The notes: generated from the letters alone by a model not told the origin. A DNA stretch of 64,000 nucleotides from Galeopsis tetrahit (GCA_963675135.1 OY776132.1:66478850-66542849), one strand, 5' to 3'; positions 35,053-47,586 are shown, counted from the first letter of the stretch. Made by a program: numbers and translations.

Positions 35053-38000
35053 ATGGAGTATCCACTTTCACCCGCACTAAAGCCTCCGCTTCTAGATGGC
35101 ACGAATTATGCCTTCTGGAAACCAAAGATGAGGATATTGATGAACGAGCCTGGAGGAGTGTTCTTGCTGGTTGGACTCAACCAAGAACTGCTGCGGATGA
35201 AGACAATGAAGCTCGGATCAAGAGAGAGCTCGACTGGACTGCTGAAGAAATCACAACTGCAAGTTACAATTCAAAGGCGTTGAATGCAATCTTCACCTCA
35301 ACTGATGCCTCAATGTTCAAAATCATATCAAACTGCATTTCTTCGAAGGATGCATGGGATCGAATGCAAGAACATTGTGAAGGATCGGATAGTGTACGAA
35401 GGACCAGACTACGTATGCTTGGAACCAAGTTTGAAAATCTGAGGATGAAAGAAGATGAAACCATTTCATCTTACAACGAAAAGCTGACTGAGATTTCAAA
35501 TGAAGCTCATTCTCTTGGTGATCCAATATCAAATCAAAGGTTAGTACATAAAATTCTTAGATCAGTTCCTAAACGTTTTGAACCTAAGATATGTGCTATA
35601 GAAGAAGCTAAGGATACTGATGTGATAAGTCAAAATGAATTGGTTGGTATTTTGAAAACTTATGAGATGAACATTTCTGAAAAGACTGATAATGAAAAGA
35701 AAGTGCTTGTTTTCAAAGGTGATGCCTCATCATCTGTATCATCAGGTTCTGGAAAGTCTCCTTATGTTACTGAAATTGATTCTGATGAAGATGATATTGA
35801 GGAATACCTTAATAATCCTGATTATATGGCTTTCATTACTAAACAGTTTAAGACATTTATGAAGAACAAGAATAATAGGCTTAAGGATAACATTCAACCT
35901 AAGGTTCAGATTAATAATACTCAGCAATTGCCCATTAGGAAGAACAATTTTAATCCTTCTAGACAATTAGAAAGAGGAAACAGGTTTAGATCTGACCAAG
36001 ATTATAGGAAGAATGTTAAATGTGATGCATGTTCTGGATATGGTCATTATGCTAATGAATGTGCTAACACCATTCTAAAAAAGAAACTTAATTTCAGTGC
36101 TACTTTAAGTGATGAGTCTGATGTTGATCATAATCCTGAAAAAGATATTGAAAAAGCTTTCTCTGCTAGAATTCTGTATGATGATACTTTTGATGATGAT
36201 CTGGACGATTATTATGATGTGAGGACAAATGAGCCATCATTTGAGAAATCACTAAATAATAATGTACCAGAATTTAACTGTTTCACAAGTTCTGTTAATG
36301 AGACAGGTACATCAAATAAAGCAAGTTTATCCAGAAGAGATGCTGACATTCAAGACTTGTCTAATACTGTTTTTAAACTGGAAAGTCTTTTAACAAAGAA
36401 GGATAAGGAAATTTCTAAACTCAAAGAAAGACTAGATGTGTCTGTTCTAGATTTTAAAAAATATTCTTATGAAAAACCTTTAACAAATGAAAAAGTTTGT
36501 AAAATATCTTCTGAAACTGAGAAACTTAATCACATCATTAAGTCTCTGAACTTTGAAAATTCTGATTTAAGAGAATCTATTACTAAGCTTGAAGGCACTC
36601 TAACAAGAAAAGATATGGAGATGTCTAAACTTGAAGAGAGATTGAAGGAAGCCTCTCTAAGCTTCAAAAGGTTTTCTGATGGAAAGAACAAACTGGAAGA
36701 CTCTCTTATGACCAACAACTCAAGAAGAACAGGTATTGGCTACCAAGGTAAGAATTCAATGAAGTCTGAATCTAAGAAACCTACTGTCTTTGTAAAAGCT
36801 GAAGTGAATTACAATCCTAGTGTTTCTGCTAAGACCCAGATTATTGCAAAAGATGTTATATGCCATTACTGTTTCAAAAAGGGTCATAAAAGTCCTCAAT
36901 GTTTGAAGAAGAAAAATGATTTGAAACAGTCTGTATTGCCTGGAATGACTCAACATTCAAGATCACATAGTAATTCTGCATGGATTTCAAAAGAAAATAC
37001 ATCTTGTAATGTTGTTTATATGTCTCTAAAAGCATGTATACCTGGATTATGGTACTTTGATAGTGGCTGTTCTAAACACATGACAGGTAAAATTGATTAT
37101 CTCACTGATTATACTGTTTACAATGGTGGTAATGTCACTTATGGTGGTGGATCAAAAGGAAAAATCATTGGTAAAGGGACATTGAATGTTCCTGGTTTTC
37201 CTAAGTTATCAAATGTTTTGCATGTTGATGGACTACTGGCAAATCTTATAAGTATTAGTCAATTATGTGATGATGATTTGCATGTTAAGTTTGATAAGAA
37301 CTCATGTTATGTGCTAGACAAAAACTCTAAATGTATAATGATGGGAAACAGATCTGCTGATAATTGTTATCTCATTGAATCTGAACTTGTCTGCAATAAG
37401 GCTAAAGTTGATGATAACATTCTGTGGCATCATAAACTTGGACATGCTAACTATAGACATCTTGATAAACTTGTTAGATTAAAAGCTGTTACAGGTTTAC
37501 CAGATCTGAAATTCTCAGATAACAAGGTATGTGGACCTTGTCAAAAAGGCAAACAGATTAAAGTGTGTCACAAAATGTTGGGACATTGCTCAACCAAACA
37601 TTGCTTCGAATTACTGCACATGGATCTTATGGGTCCTATGGAAACAGAAAGTATTGGAGGTAAAAGGTATTCTTTAGTTGTGGTTGATGATTACTCTAGA
37701 TTCACATGGATTGAATTCTTAAAAGATAAATTTGAAACTTTTTCCATTTTCAAAATTCTGTATAAAAGATTTAAGAATGTTTTCAATTCTAAAGTATGCA
37801 GAATTAGGTCAGATCATGGAAGAGAATTTGAAAACAGTTCCTTTACTGAGTTTTGTGAATCAAAAGGTATAATTCAAGAGTTTTCTTCTCCCAAAACTCC
37901 TCAACAAAATGGCATAGCAGAAAGAAAGAATAGAACACTTCAAGAAATGGCTAGAGTCATGCTATGTTCTAAGAACTTATCTAAAAGATTTTGGGTTGAA

Positions 38001-40079
38001 GCTCTTAATACTGCTTGTCATATTGCTAATAGAGTTTATATTAGAACAGATTCTACTAGAACTTCATATGAAATTCTGAACAATAGAAAGTCAAATCTGA
38101 ATTATTTCCATGTTTTTGGCTGTGTATATTATATCTTGAATGACAGAGATCAGTTACATAAGTTTGACTCAAAGAGTGATAAAGGCTTCTTTCTTGGTTA
38201 CTCAAGAAACAGCAAAGCCTATAGGATTTATAACTTTAGGACTGATACTGTACAAGAATCTGTAAATGTTGTTTTTGATGATGATACAAGCATTACAGAT
38301 AAAAGCATTGAAGATGAAGACATTTCAGACTTGATTAATGTACCAATCATTACTGAAAATGTTGAACAGGTTCAGAATGTTGAGAAGAATGATGACATAC
38401 CAGAGGAAACATCTGATAATACAGATCCTGAAAATCTGTATAATCTCCAGAAAACTCCTTCCATAAGGATTCAGAAATATCATCCACAAGACCAAATTAT
38501 TGGTGAGCAGTCTACAGGTGTTCAAACCAGAAGAAGAATGGGGATGAATTCAAAGGATGTGGTAAGATCAATATGTATGTCATGCATGTGTAGTAAGGTA
38601 AATCATGAATGCTATCACTCTGAGATTGAACCCAAATCTGTTAAAGAAACATTAGATGATGAGAATTGGATAGAAGCTATGCATGAAGAACTTAATCAAT
38701 TTGTTAGGAATGATGTGTGGACATTAGTTCCTAGACCAGAACATATTAATGTTATAGGAACTAAATGGATTTTCAAAAACAATACTGATGAAATGGGAAA
38801 TATTATTAGAAACAAAGCTAGGTTGGTTGCTCAAGGATATACACAGGTAGAGGGTGTAGACTTTGATGAAACATTTGCTCCTGTTGCTAGAATAGAATCC
38901 ATTAGGCTCTTACTTGCCATTGCATGCTATATTGATATAAAACTGCACCAAATGGATGTTAAAGCTGCCTTTTTAAATGGTATTCTAAATGAAGAAGCTT
39001 ATGTTGAACAACCTAAAGGCTTTGAAAACCCTGATTTTCCTGATCATGTCTATAAACTGAAAAAGGCTCTATATGGCTTGAAACAAGCACCTAGAGCATG
39101 GTATGAAAGGTTGACAGATTTCTTGATTGAGTTTGGTTTTGTAAGAGGAGAAGCTGATAGAACACTATTCATCAAACATGATAAAAATGATATTATGATT
39201 GCTCAAATCTATGTTGATGATATAGTATTTGGTTCTACTTGTGACAATATGCTTAAACACTTTGTGAATGAGATGACATCTACCTTCGAAATGTCCATGG
39301 TTGGTGATTTAAATTACTTTCTAGGACTGCAAATCAAACAGCAAAAAGATGGGATTTTTATCTCACAAAGTAAGTATGCTAAAAGTCTAGTAAAAAGGTT
39401 TGGTTTAGAGAGTGCTAAACATATGAAAACACCTATGGGATCAACTCAGAAACTGAGTAAGGACAGTGTTGGCCAGAATGTTGACTCAACACTGTACAGG
39501 TCTATGATTGGCAGTCTGTTATATTTGAGTTCCAGCAGACCTGATATTATGTTCAGTGTTTGCTTATGTGCTAGATACCAAGCTAATCCCAAAGAATCAC
39601 ATATGAATGCTGTTAAAAGAATCATTAATGATGCAGATTGGGCAGGAGACTGTGATGATAGGAAAAGCACAAGTTGTGGCTGCTTTTATATGGGGAACAA
39701 CTTAATCTCTTGGCACAGTAGAAAACAGAAATGTGTGTCTAAATCAACAGCTGAATCAGAATACATTGCAGCAGGGAGTTGTTGTACTCAATTACTTTGG
39801 TTGCAAAAAATATTTCATGATTATGGCTTACCTAGTGATGTTCTAACTGTGTACTGTGATAATACTAGTGCTATAAATATCTCAAAAAATCCAGTGCAAC
39901 ACTCATTAACAAAGCATATAAGTATTAGACATCACTTTATAAGAGATCTTGTTGAAAAGGAAGTTGTTAAGATGGAGTACATATCTACTGAAAAACAATT
40001 AGCTGATATATTCACTAAAGCTCTAGATGATAAGAGGTTTTCTTCTCTACGAAAATCTCTTGGCTTATGTAACATCTGA
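35053..40079 (+). pseudogene. copia gag-pol polyprotein, frameshifted near its start
   Basis: The ATG at 35053 opens a gag start (PPLLDGTNYAFWKPKMRI) that leaves frame at about 35125-35140. The remaining gag homology continues in another frame, open to the stop at 40077-40079. Domains along it: gag with two CX2CX4HX4C knuckles (36021-36062 and 36861-36902) and, between them, two related coiled-coil-like repeats (about 36370-36450 and 36590-36680); protease WYFDSGCSKHM (37048 region); integrase with HHCC zinc site (37430-37560) and the D,D,E core (D near 37623 and 37816, E near 37920); RT with YVDDIVFGST (39208 region); RNase H with DADWAG, STAESEY and CDN. Compared with relatives, about 25 residues appear to be missing just before DADWAG (about 39633). 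These two defects argue against function. Confidence 0.92.
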
Positions 40080-41010
40080 AAATATGATCAAGGGTGTTGT
40101 ATCAAATGCGGCAGCATTTGAGACAACACTAAGATAAGTCTCTTATGTGTTTCCTTGCTTTAATTTTCATAATTGTTGAATTAATGAAATTCCTTATGAT
40201 TGATATCTGAATTCTGAATGACTTGTGAAAAATACTAAAGAGCCTATACATCTCTCAAATGCTACAAAAGAAAAATCACTTATTAGATGCTTTATAAATC
40301 ACTGAGTAACTATGGGACACGGAGCTCGCTACTACGATGATCTCTTTTCAAAAGGTGATATAAATTGCATCAATATATTCACAAATCCATTGAGTAACTA
40401 TGGGGCACGGAGTTCGCTGCTACGATGCACTCTTTTCAAAAGATGGATCAATGTGAAGTGTGATAAAAAGAAAAAAATATTAGAGCAACACATATGATAA
40501 AAAATCATGAAAAAACTGTGTTGAGGTGTATAGAATGCCAACAATAGTCAAAACACTCGTTAATTCAGATTCTTATCCCAATTTTCATGGAATTAGTTAT
40601 TTTTGATAATTATTAAATATTATTCTCTGAAATATTTAATTTGACTTAATCTTGCCTTGTTTTATTATTTCAGTTATTATATTCCGCTTTTATTTAATTT
40701 TGTTTTTCCAGAATTTCTTATTCTCCCTGTTAACCACGATCAATTAGTGGGGAAGTTACTTCCACTACTTCACTTCCCTCACTCTCCAAAAATCGTGTAA
40801 CCTTTTCATCTCAACTCTCCATATAAGATGAGTCTCCATTACAGTGTTGGAAAATACTTGAAAAGCTTGGTTAATTCAATTAAGCCTGGTAATTACAGAT
40901 ATTAATTATATTTGTAGCACTCAAGTATATCCAGTTCCCTTAGACTCACACTGTTTGAATTCTAACTTACATTGTATCTGTAGAATTCGAAAGGTCTCAA
41001 AATTAATTTT
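40080..41010 (+). other. Spacer between pol and the second ORF, with a direct repeat
   Basis: Non-coding. A unit of about 50 bp containing gagtaactatggg-cacggag and ctcttttcaaaaga/g occurs at 40299-40346 and again at 40390-40442. The end is T-rich (41010-41030) and runs into tgtgtacag, a good splice acceptor just before the second ORF. Confidence 0.75.
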
Positions 41011-41046
41011 TTTTGCTTTCTTGTTTTGTGTGTACAGGTTCTAATA

Positions 41047-43157
41047 TGTCCAACACTCCTCAGATCACTGCTGCACACTCAAACTCGAATTCAAGCAACA
41101 AAATTTCTCCAAATCCTCTCAATCTCCTTGCTGAAATGGCATCATCCAACTCACCAAACTCACCGTCGTTCACCGTCGGAACCATAGTTGTTCCCTTTGC
41201 TCCTGAAGAAGAGCCCACTCAAACAACCCCTCTTGCGATCGTACCCTACAATCCATACGATATTCGCACTGAAATCGCGAACGCAAATGCCAATGCAGAA
41301 ATTCCAACCTCCAACCCACCAGATGAGCCCTCATCTGAAACTCCCGTACCAGAAAACACCCCAGTCACCTTACATTTCCCTCTGGGCACTCCGTTCAACA
41401 CTTTGAAAGAAGCGTTTGAAACCCTAAGCCTAAAAACAAGTCACCCTGTTTTAGTGCTTGAGGGAGAAACGCTGGATAATGCCATGTTCAAAGGGGATGT
41501 GGACATGCAAACTCAGCTGGAGTCCTCGGATGAAGAAGTCTTGGCTGCAAAGTTTGAGAGAATTCATCGGCACAAAAAGGGCAAAAAGAAAACTGCTGCT
41601 GTTCCACCTGCACGAAAATGGCCTGGTGGTAAGAGAAAGTCTCAAAGAAATCTGGGCAAGATTGTTGATTACACTGGAAAAGGGAAAAAGCCCAGAACGG
41701 ATGGGAATGCCTCTGAGCCAATTGCTGTATCTGATTCTGAATCAGAACCAGAAACAGAGGCTGAACAACCTGCACCTTCAGTGGAAGAAGAGGTGACTGT
41801 TAATGAAGAGGATGTGGACGAAGTTGCTGAGGAAATGGAGGAGGAAAGTGAACCAACTCCACCAGTTCGACGATCAAAAAGGCTCCGAGAGCCCGAAAGT
41901 GTTGCCTCTCCGATGGCAACACCAGATCAGTCAGATCCCGAACAGTCATCCAGTTCGTCAGATGAGGATGAACATGAGGTACTTTTCTCTTCTGATGATA
42001 GGCATAATGATTCTGATGAAGATTACAATGACAAGTCAAGTATACAGTATAGAACTATAAGAACTCGGCAGATTCTAAGTGAAAGATTGATTAAAACTTC
42101 TGATTTTGAGGATATGAATCTGCTTGATTGGTTTAAAAAAAGATCTTTAATGCATGCTTTGCAATTTGCTTGTCCCTATATTGTTGATTGGGTATATGAA
42201 TTTTATGCAAACATCCCTCAATTTGCTGGTGATCCCAACTCTACAAGATATGGTACTTTTTGGTTTAGAGGAAAAAGGCACATGATTACCCCTAGGAGGA
42301 TCAATATTTTACTTAAAACTAAGATTATGGAGGATCCTATTGTTACTGATCATGATGTGATGATAAGCATCTTGACTAGGGGAGTAATCACTAAATGGAG
42401 AAGAAGAATTTTGGCCTCTAAACTCACAAGTCTATATTCTGTTTTACATAAGTTGGTGTGTTTTAATTGGCTGCCTACTACAAACAACACCACTCTCACC
42501 TTAGAACAAGCTGTCCTGATGTACAAGATTGGGCACTTGAAAAGATTTAACCTAGGACAGGTTATTTTCACCAACATGATGACCTTTAAATCTGACATGA
42601 CTGGGAGAGGTATCATGCCTTACCCATGCCTTGTGTACACATACATGTTGGACAAAGCATTTGAAAGAATTGAAGATGAGGTCATAAGCACCTATGTCCC
42701 AAGTTTCAACATATCAAATCAGTTCCTTATCCAAGGTGAAAGGGTGGTTGATCTTCCTTTGAGAAGGAATGATGATGAAGCAGGCCCCAGTAGTGCTCCA
42801 GCAAATGATCCCTTCCATAATACCACACTGCCTCCAGAAGGAGCTGCCTCCTCAATCTATTTGTCTTCACACTATATTATGAGGCAGATTGATATTTTGC
42901 AGGGTTCTATTCTTAATTTGCAGCATTCTGTGGAGGATCTTCTAGTCCAAAAGAAATTTTGGATGGATCTTCTTTCCACTTCAACAGGGGGAGTAGCTGA
43001 CAGTTCACACAATCAGTCCACTAACATTGTTGCTCCTACTGTAGATGAACAACCGGATTCAGTTCCTGGCCGAGCTGATGAACCTGCTGTGGACACTGGA
43101 ATGACTGAGGGAGATGCACAGGATATCCAGGATCTCTATGGTGATCTGGATAAATGA
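41047..43157 (+). CDS. Env-position ORF of the copia element (plant transposon protein domain)
   Basis: An open frame exists from 41013; the start MSNTPQIT at 41047 is preferred because the upstream codons overlap a splice-acceptor-like tract. It encodes about 703 residues. The first 350 are Ser/Pro/Glu-rich and acidic, ending in a nuclear-localisation-like RRSKRLREPES segment. A folded middle region follows (about 42090-42700), with LLDWFKKRSLMHALQFACPYIV, YANIPQFAGDP and FWFRGKRHMITPRRINILL. This middle part resembles the 'putative plant transposon protein' domain found in extra ORFs of plant LTR elements. The tail has a heptad-like segment (MRQIDILQGSILNLQHSVED). I see no signal peptide or membrane span, so calling it an envelope protein is not justified by sequence. 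Role unknown; it is intact here although gag is broken. Confidence 0.75.
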
Positions 43158-43164
43158 TGAGCTT

Positions 43165-43542
43165 GAAGACAGGGGGAGAGCTTACACAATGGGGGAGTAA
43201 ATGCAGATTATGGAGATGCAGCTGAAACACATTTCAGCCCAATCCTTCCCCGAGTGTTAATTCAGTTCTTTCTTTGTTGTAAAAGCTTTGTACTTATGTT
43301 TTTTTTGTTTTCTCAAACTCTGCTATTTATATTCTGTAATTATTTAGGATTTATTTTTTGCTCTAGTTATTTAAATCTAAACAAGTTTCTTTTTGGTTTA
43401 GATGTTGTGTACTTTAATTTGATCTTATGCAGATTGTTACTTCAATTCTTTTTGGAATATCAATTGTATAAACTTCTTAATCAATATCTATGTTGTGTGA
43501 ACTTCAGGTATGTTGATGTAGAAAGGTCAAATTGGGGGAGAT
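43165..43542 (+). promoter_or_regulatory. Polypurine tracts before the 3' LTR
   Basis: The tract ttgggggagat at about 43532-43542 abuts the 3' LTR and would prime plus-strand synthesis. Extra copies (agggggagag at 43170, atgggggagta at 43190, and cagggggagta inside the ORF at 42986) occur upstream; repeated purine tracts are typical of Sireviruses. Confidence 0.75.
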
Positions 43543-44316
43543 TGTTGATGTTGATATGAGTGTCTTGTTTAATGATCCAACACTGACAGCCGAGTGTTGT
43601 GTTTTATGTTCCCAACACTCATGACAACATCAGAATTTGCCCTTCCTTTTCTCACTAACTCTTATCTTACGCTTGTTGTCTAATGATGTCCCCAGAGCAG
43701 TTAGAAGACGTGGGCAACACCAAGTCATGCCACTGCGTGGGAGTGAGAAGTTATTAGGCCATGGTATAACAAGTTCCTAAATTCTAGGAGTGGTGGAGAG
43801 AAGTTCTATAACCGCATGATCTCAAGGTTGAGGCGATCATGGGAGTTGATGGCAGTTCGTGAATGAAGCCTATAAATACAGAAGCTGCCCTCAACACAAG
43901 ACACACAAGAAGGAAAGCTAAAATCGACTACTACTCTATTGAACGCTATATACGCTTCTAGTTAGGAAAATCTTTGTTTCTTCTTGTAGTTCTTCACATT
44001 ATTATAAACCCGAATAGTAGTGTGTTAGAACATAGTCTTATTTACTAGGTTGTGTGATTAGATCTATGAGGGAGATAGTTTCATAGGATCTAGTAAATCA
44101 TTATACACTTTCGTAGTGTAATTATACACCTCAAAGAGGTTGTACTCGTTTCACATATTTTTATATAGTGAACAGCGTAGATTATTTTATAATCTACGCA
44201 AATTTTGAATACTTCTATTTTCAGTACGTGCGTTTTAATTTCCGCTGCATAGTGTTGTCCAGGTTGTGCCAACACGACAGACAACATCTCTGATTTCGCA
44301 CGCACACACACTTTCA
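43543..44316 (+). repeat. 3' LTR of the copia element
   Basis: 774 bp, same ends as the 5' LTR, with about six substitutions (for example aacatcagaatttg for aacatcaaaatttt). Confidence 0.97.
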
Positions 44317-44614
44317 CCTAGATTGAAAAATATTGTGTTACAGACGTTATCTAGATAAAAAAAAAGGAAATAAGTTGTTTAGAATTTGTGAATTTGCTTT
44401 GTTTGATGATGAAAACTGTATATTTATTGTGGAATTTGATTGTTGTTATGAATACTTTGAGTGTCGTAGTGTTTTTTTGGAGAAATATGTTTAATACAGT
44501 TGTAGATTATATAATTCTCGGTAAAATGGTGTTATGAATGTTTTTATTCATATAAACATTACTTATTAACTTTTGTAAAAAGTAGACTGACTGTACTCTG
44601 TATTATAAGTGCAT

Positions 44615-44723
44615 ATGACAAGAACTAGGAGATTTGGTGGACAGTTTGATGAAGGTTCAAGCAAAGGAAGTAGGAAAAAAACAAAGAGTGTTGATGATAG
44701 CGTTCATCATGTTGAGACACGAG
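44615..44723 (+). CDS. Possible exon inside the interrupted TIR element
   Basis: An ATG opens a basic, polar peptide (MTRTRRFGGQFDEGSSKGSR and on to HVETRG) that ends at a GTAATG donor-like site. No domain is recognisable. It could be the first exon of a transposon-borne gene or captured host sequence. The rest of the supposed gene was not found. Confidence 0.25.
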
Positions 44724-45349
44724 GTAATGTACATAAATAGACATATTTCCACAGTATATGATACAAAATTAAATTACACAAGACACATAATACAATTAAA
44801 CAACAAAAAGACTAATAAATTCCTTGAGTTTATAACATGACGAAGATTCTCCAAAAATTGTACAAGTAAGCATGATGTGCAGTATGAAATACCCCGATCT
44901 CAAACAACGCATATGGGTATGAAATAAATTATGCAGTTTAACATGCACAATGGACTGCACGTTTTTAATTCACAAGTCGACAATTATGAAATATGCACTG
45001 GGAGGGTCTAAACAAAAAGATGTACTAAATTCGTGAGAATGCATATGAGCAATTATGCATTTGTTCATGAAACAAAACGATGTACTAAGAAATGCATCAT
45101 GATATGCAGAAAATACAGCAGTATGAGGACTGGTGTGCATTCGGGGAATGCATATGAGTAAGAGTAATTATGCATTTGTTTATGCACATTGCATCTTAAG
45201 ACTGAAATGGAAATGAATGATTAGTTTGGGAAACTTGAAATAATTTGACGACCGGTATATAAAAATGCACGAATTAGATTGTACATAAGAAACTATAATT
45301 TAAACGTTTTGGATCAGAAAAGTGTTGACGATCGGAGCAATTTCAAATG

Positions 45350-45545
45350 ACCTAGACTGAACAGTTCAACAGAGAAGATTAACTTTAAAATGGTAGATAC
45401 TTAACGAAGAACGATTTGCTGAAATGAATGTGTTGATATGAACAATTCAACAAAATTGATAGAAATTGTAGATACATATCGATGAACAATTTGATAAAAT
45501 GACTGTGTTGATATGAACAATTCAACAAAATTGCTGGAAATTTCC
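45350..45545. repeat. Degenerate tandem repeat of about 70-80 bp
   Basis: The phrase gtgttgatatgaacaattcaacaaaattg occurs at about 45430 and 45505, with a weaker copy at about 45355 (gaacagttcaacaga). Units are separated by gtagatac and cgatgaacaattt. Confidence 0.7.
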
Positions 45546-46299
45546 TATTTTGGTTTCTGCATTGACAGATTTGCTGAAATGAATTTTAAGAATTCGATTT
45601 TGGAAAAGTCAAGAATTTGTCAAGTTATGCCCTATAATTCGGGAATTAATGGGTTGCCCATAATTATGAATTTAAAATTCAAATTAAATGTTCAAATATA
45701 GAAATTAAGGAGGTATATGAATATTAAGGGTATTTAAGGGGTTTTTACACTAATTTGACCCCTATTAGATTATTTTAAAAGTTGTAGGTTTTACTTGTTT
45801 AATACTCTATAGAAGTGACTCTATTAGGGAATAATCTCTTAGAAAAAACTAGTAGTGAAATGTCCTTATTAGTTTATATATTTTCTTGTAGTGTCAACGA
45901 ATAAAGTACATTACATAGTTCAAAAATTGGTGATTTACCCATTCAGTGACTTTGTCACTAAACGTGCCCGAAAAGAAAACTGTCGGGTCGGGTCAATTCA
46001 ATAATAGACATTTAGCCCGCAATTTGGTTTTTGATGCAGCAAGCAGTGAAAAACAATTCTTGATTGTTGGTACCAAAAAAAAAAGATTCAGTAGCACGGA
46101 CTGCAATAAAGCGGTTCGATTCCATTGTTCACTTTACGTGTGTCACTAATGTTTCACCATATTGAATTTTTAACATGTGTTACCTCCAATATTATAGGAC
46201 GTTGATTATGTTTTAATATAACACGTGTCAATTATTTATATATGGAATAAAATGTGAAACATAAAAAGTGAAACATGTGATTTCAATGGTAAAAACTTA

Positions 46300-46912
46300 T
46301 ATGCAATATTGCATACATGCAATATTGACTAATTAAGGTAAATTATGTCAAAATTCGTGGGTCAAAGTGGGTCAATCTTAATTAGAATATTTATTTTTAC
46401 TCTAAAATATTATCTTACTACATGACCAAAACTATGTTACTATAAGACCTAAATTTTGTCGCTACAAGGCCAAAAGTGTATTACTTCAAGTCAAAAAATA
46501 TTCTGGACACTTATTTTTTTGGGCAAAATTACTAAAATAATTTTGACTTATTCGTCTACTACACGACTAAAACAATGTTACTACAAGACCAAAATTTTAT
46601 CACTACAAGGTCAAAAGTGTATTACTACATGTTCAAAAATAGTCTAAAGACTTAATTTTTTGGTGAATTTGTCAGAATATTTTGACATGTAGTATTAATT
46701 TTTTTGTCTTGTAGTGGTAATATTTTGGCCTTGTAGTAACAATATTTTGGTCATGTAGTAAACCACCTGTTTGCAACCCGCGAATTTTCTGGACAACCCA
46801 GATTCAAGCTTATGACCCACGAATTTTTTAAAATTGACTTAATTTAACTTTTGAGTTTAGGGTTTTGACTTGCCTAATTGGGATGGAATGCATGTATGCA
46901 ATATTTAAAATA
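46300..46912. mobile_element. MITE with hairpin ends and internal ctacaaggcc repeats
   Basis: atattgcatacatgcaat at the left and attgcatacatgcattcc as complement of the right pair as ends; further in, attcgtgggtca pairs with its complement near 46820. Inside, tactacaagaccaaaatttt-type units repeat in one direction (46418-46640) and then in reverse (46675-46760). No target duplication established. Confidence 0.5.
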
Positions 46913-47586
46913 AGACTAGTCCGATTTCAATTGTAGTAAAATCCTGTGTCATTGTGTTAAGCGATATAAAATTTAAATGATAAAGTAGTCGTCCCATATA
47001 TTTATATGAGAATCTCAACTCTCAATTAAAAGTGGCATACGGAGAAATTTTTAAACACCCACCTTCAACTTCAAAAAAAAAAAAAAAAGAGGTTATTTTA
47101 CCCACTCTAATATAAAAATATTTTCTACCAATTTTGACATTAAAATTCCGTTCGATTTTGCAAAATTATTATTTTTTTTCCTCCTTTTTTCCACCAAACT
47201 ACAGACTCTAAATAGGCATGTGTATCCCACAAAATTAGCAAACATCCTAACTACCTAATATACTACTATTATGCACACAAAATTAGGAAAATAACAAAAC
47301 AATAATGAAAGGGTAAAACTTCAAATGGACTCCTCATAAGTCCGCCCAGCAACATTCTCTTCCTTAGGGGATTGGACTTCACCTTAACTTGCTAAATCTA
47401 TTGGGCCGCCCTTCAACTCGACTTTCGACTGTACATAATTTTGACCTCACGACCCCCATTCCCATCTCCTTCACGAACATCCTTGTCCTCCACCGGCGTT
47501 GATCAAGAAAATATATCTGGTCTTATCCGGTTCAATCGAAAGTGTTTTTCTGCAATATTCTTCGTCAAATTTGAAGTCTTTGTGTT

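Larger units (their letters stand above)
34212..44316 (+). mobile_element. Full-length Sirevirus-like Ty1/copia retrotransposon
   Basis: 10,105 bp, bounded by two 774-bp LTRs and a perfect 5-bp target duplication CCTAG (34207-34211, 44317-44321). The order is LTR, initiator-methionine tRNA binding site, gag-pol (protease, integrase, RT, RNase H), a spacer with repeats, a second 700-codon ORF in the env position, several polypurine tracts, LTR. This gene order, two CCHC knuckles in gag, the extra ORF and multiple purine tracts are Sirevirus features. By my count the LTRs differ at about 6 positions (under 1%), so the insertion is young. A gag frameshift and a shortened RNase H suggest that this copy cannot move by itself. 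Confidence 0.95.
33637..45865. mobile_element. Probable TIR (MULE-like) element split by a copia insertion
   Basis: The left end GGTAATTTCACTACTTTTAC (33637) and the complement of the right end GGACATTTCACTACTAG (45865) form short inverted repeats, preceded by a shared taataa context. After subtracting the copia element and its duplication the element is about 2.1 kb. GG-ATTTCAC ends recall the Pack-MULEs in this window. No convincing 9-bp target duplication could be found, so superfamily and exact ends are uncertain. Confidence 0.45.

Noticed and set aside
41047..43157. Calling the second copia ORF a true envelope glycoprotein
   Set aside because: No signal peptide, transmembrane segment or cleavage site is visible; the middle resembles a plant transposon-associated domain instead.
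46105..46130. tRNA or SINE signal (ggttcgattcc)
   Set aside because: The B-box-like match is good, but no A box lies at the right distance and no cloverleaf can be built around it.
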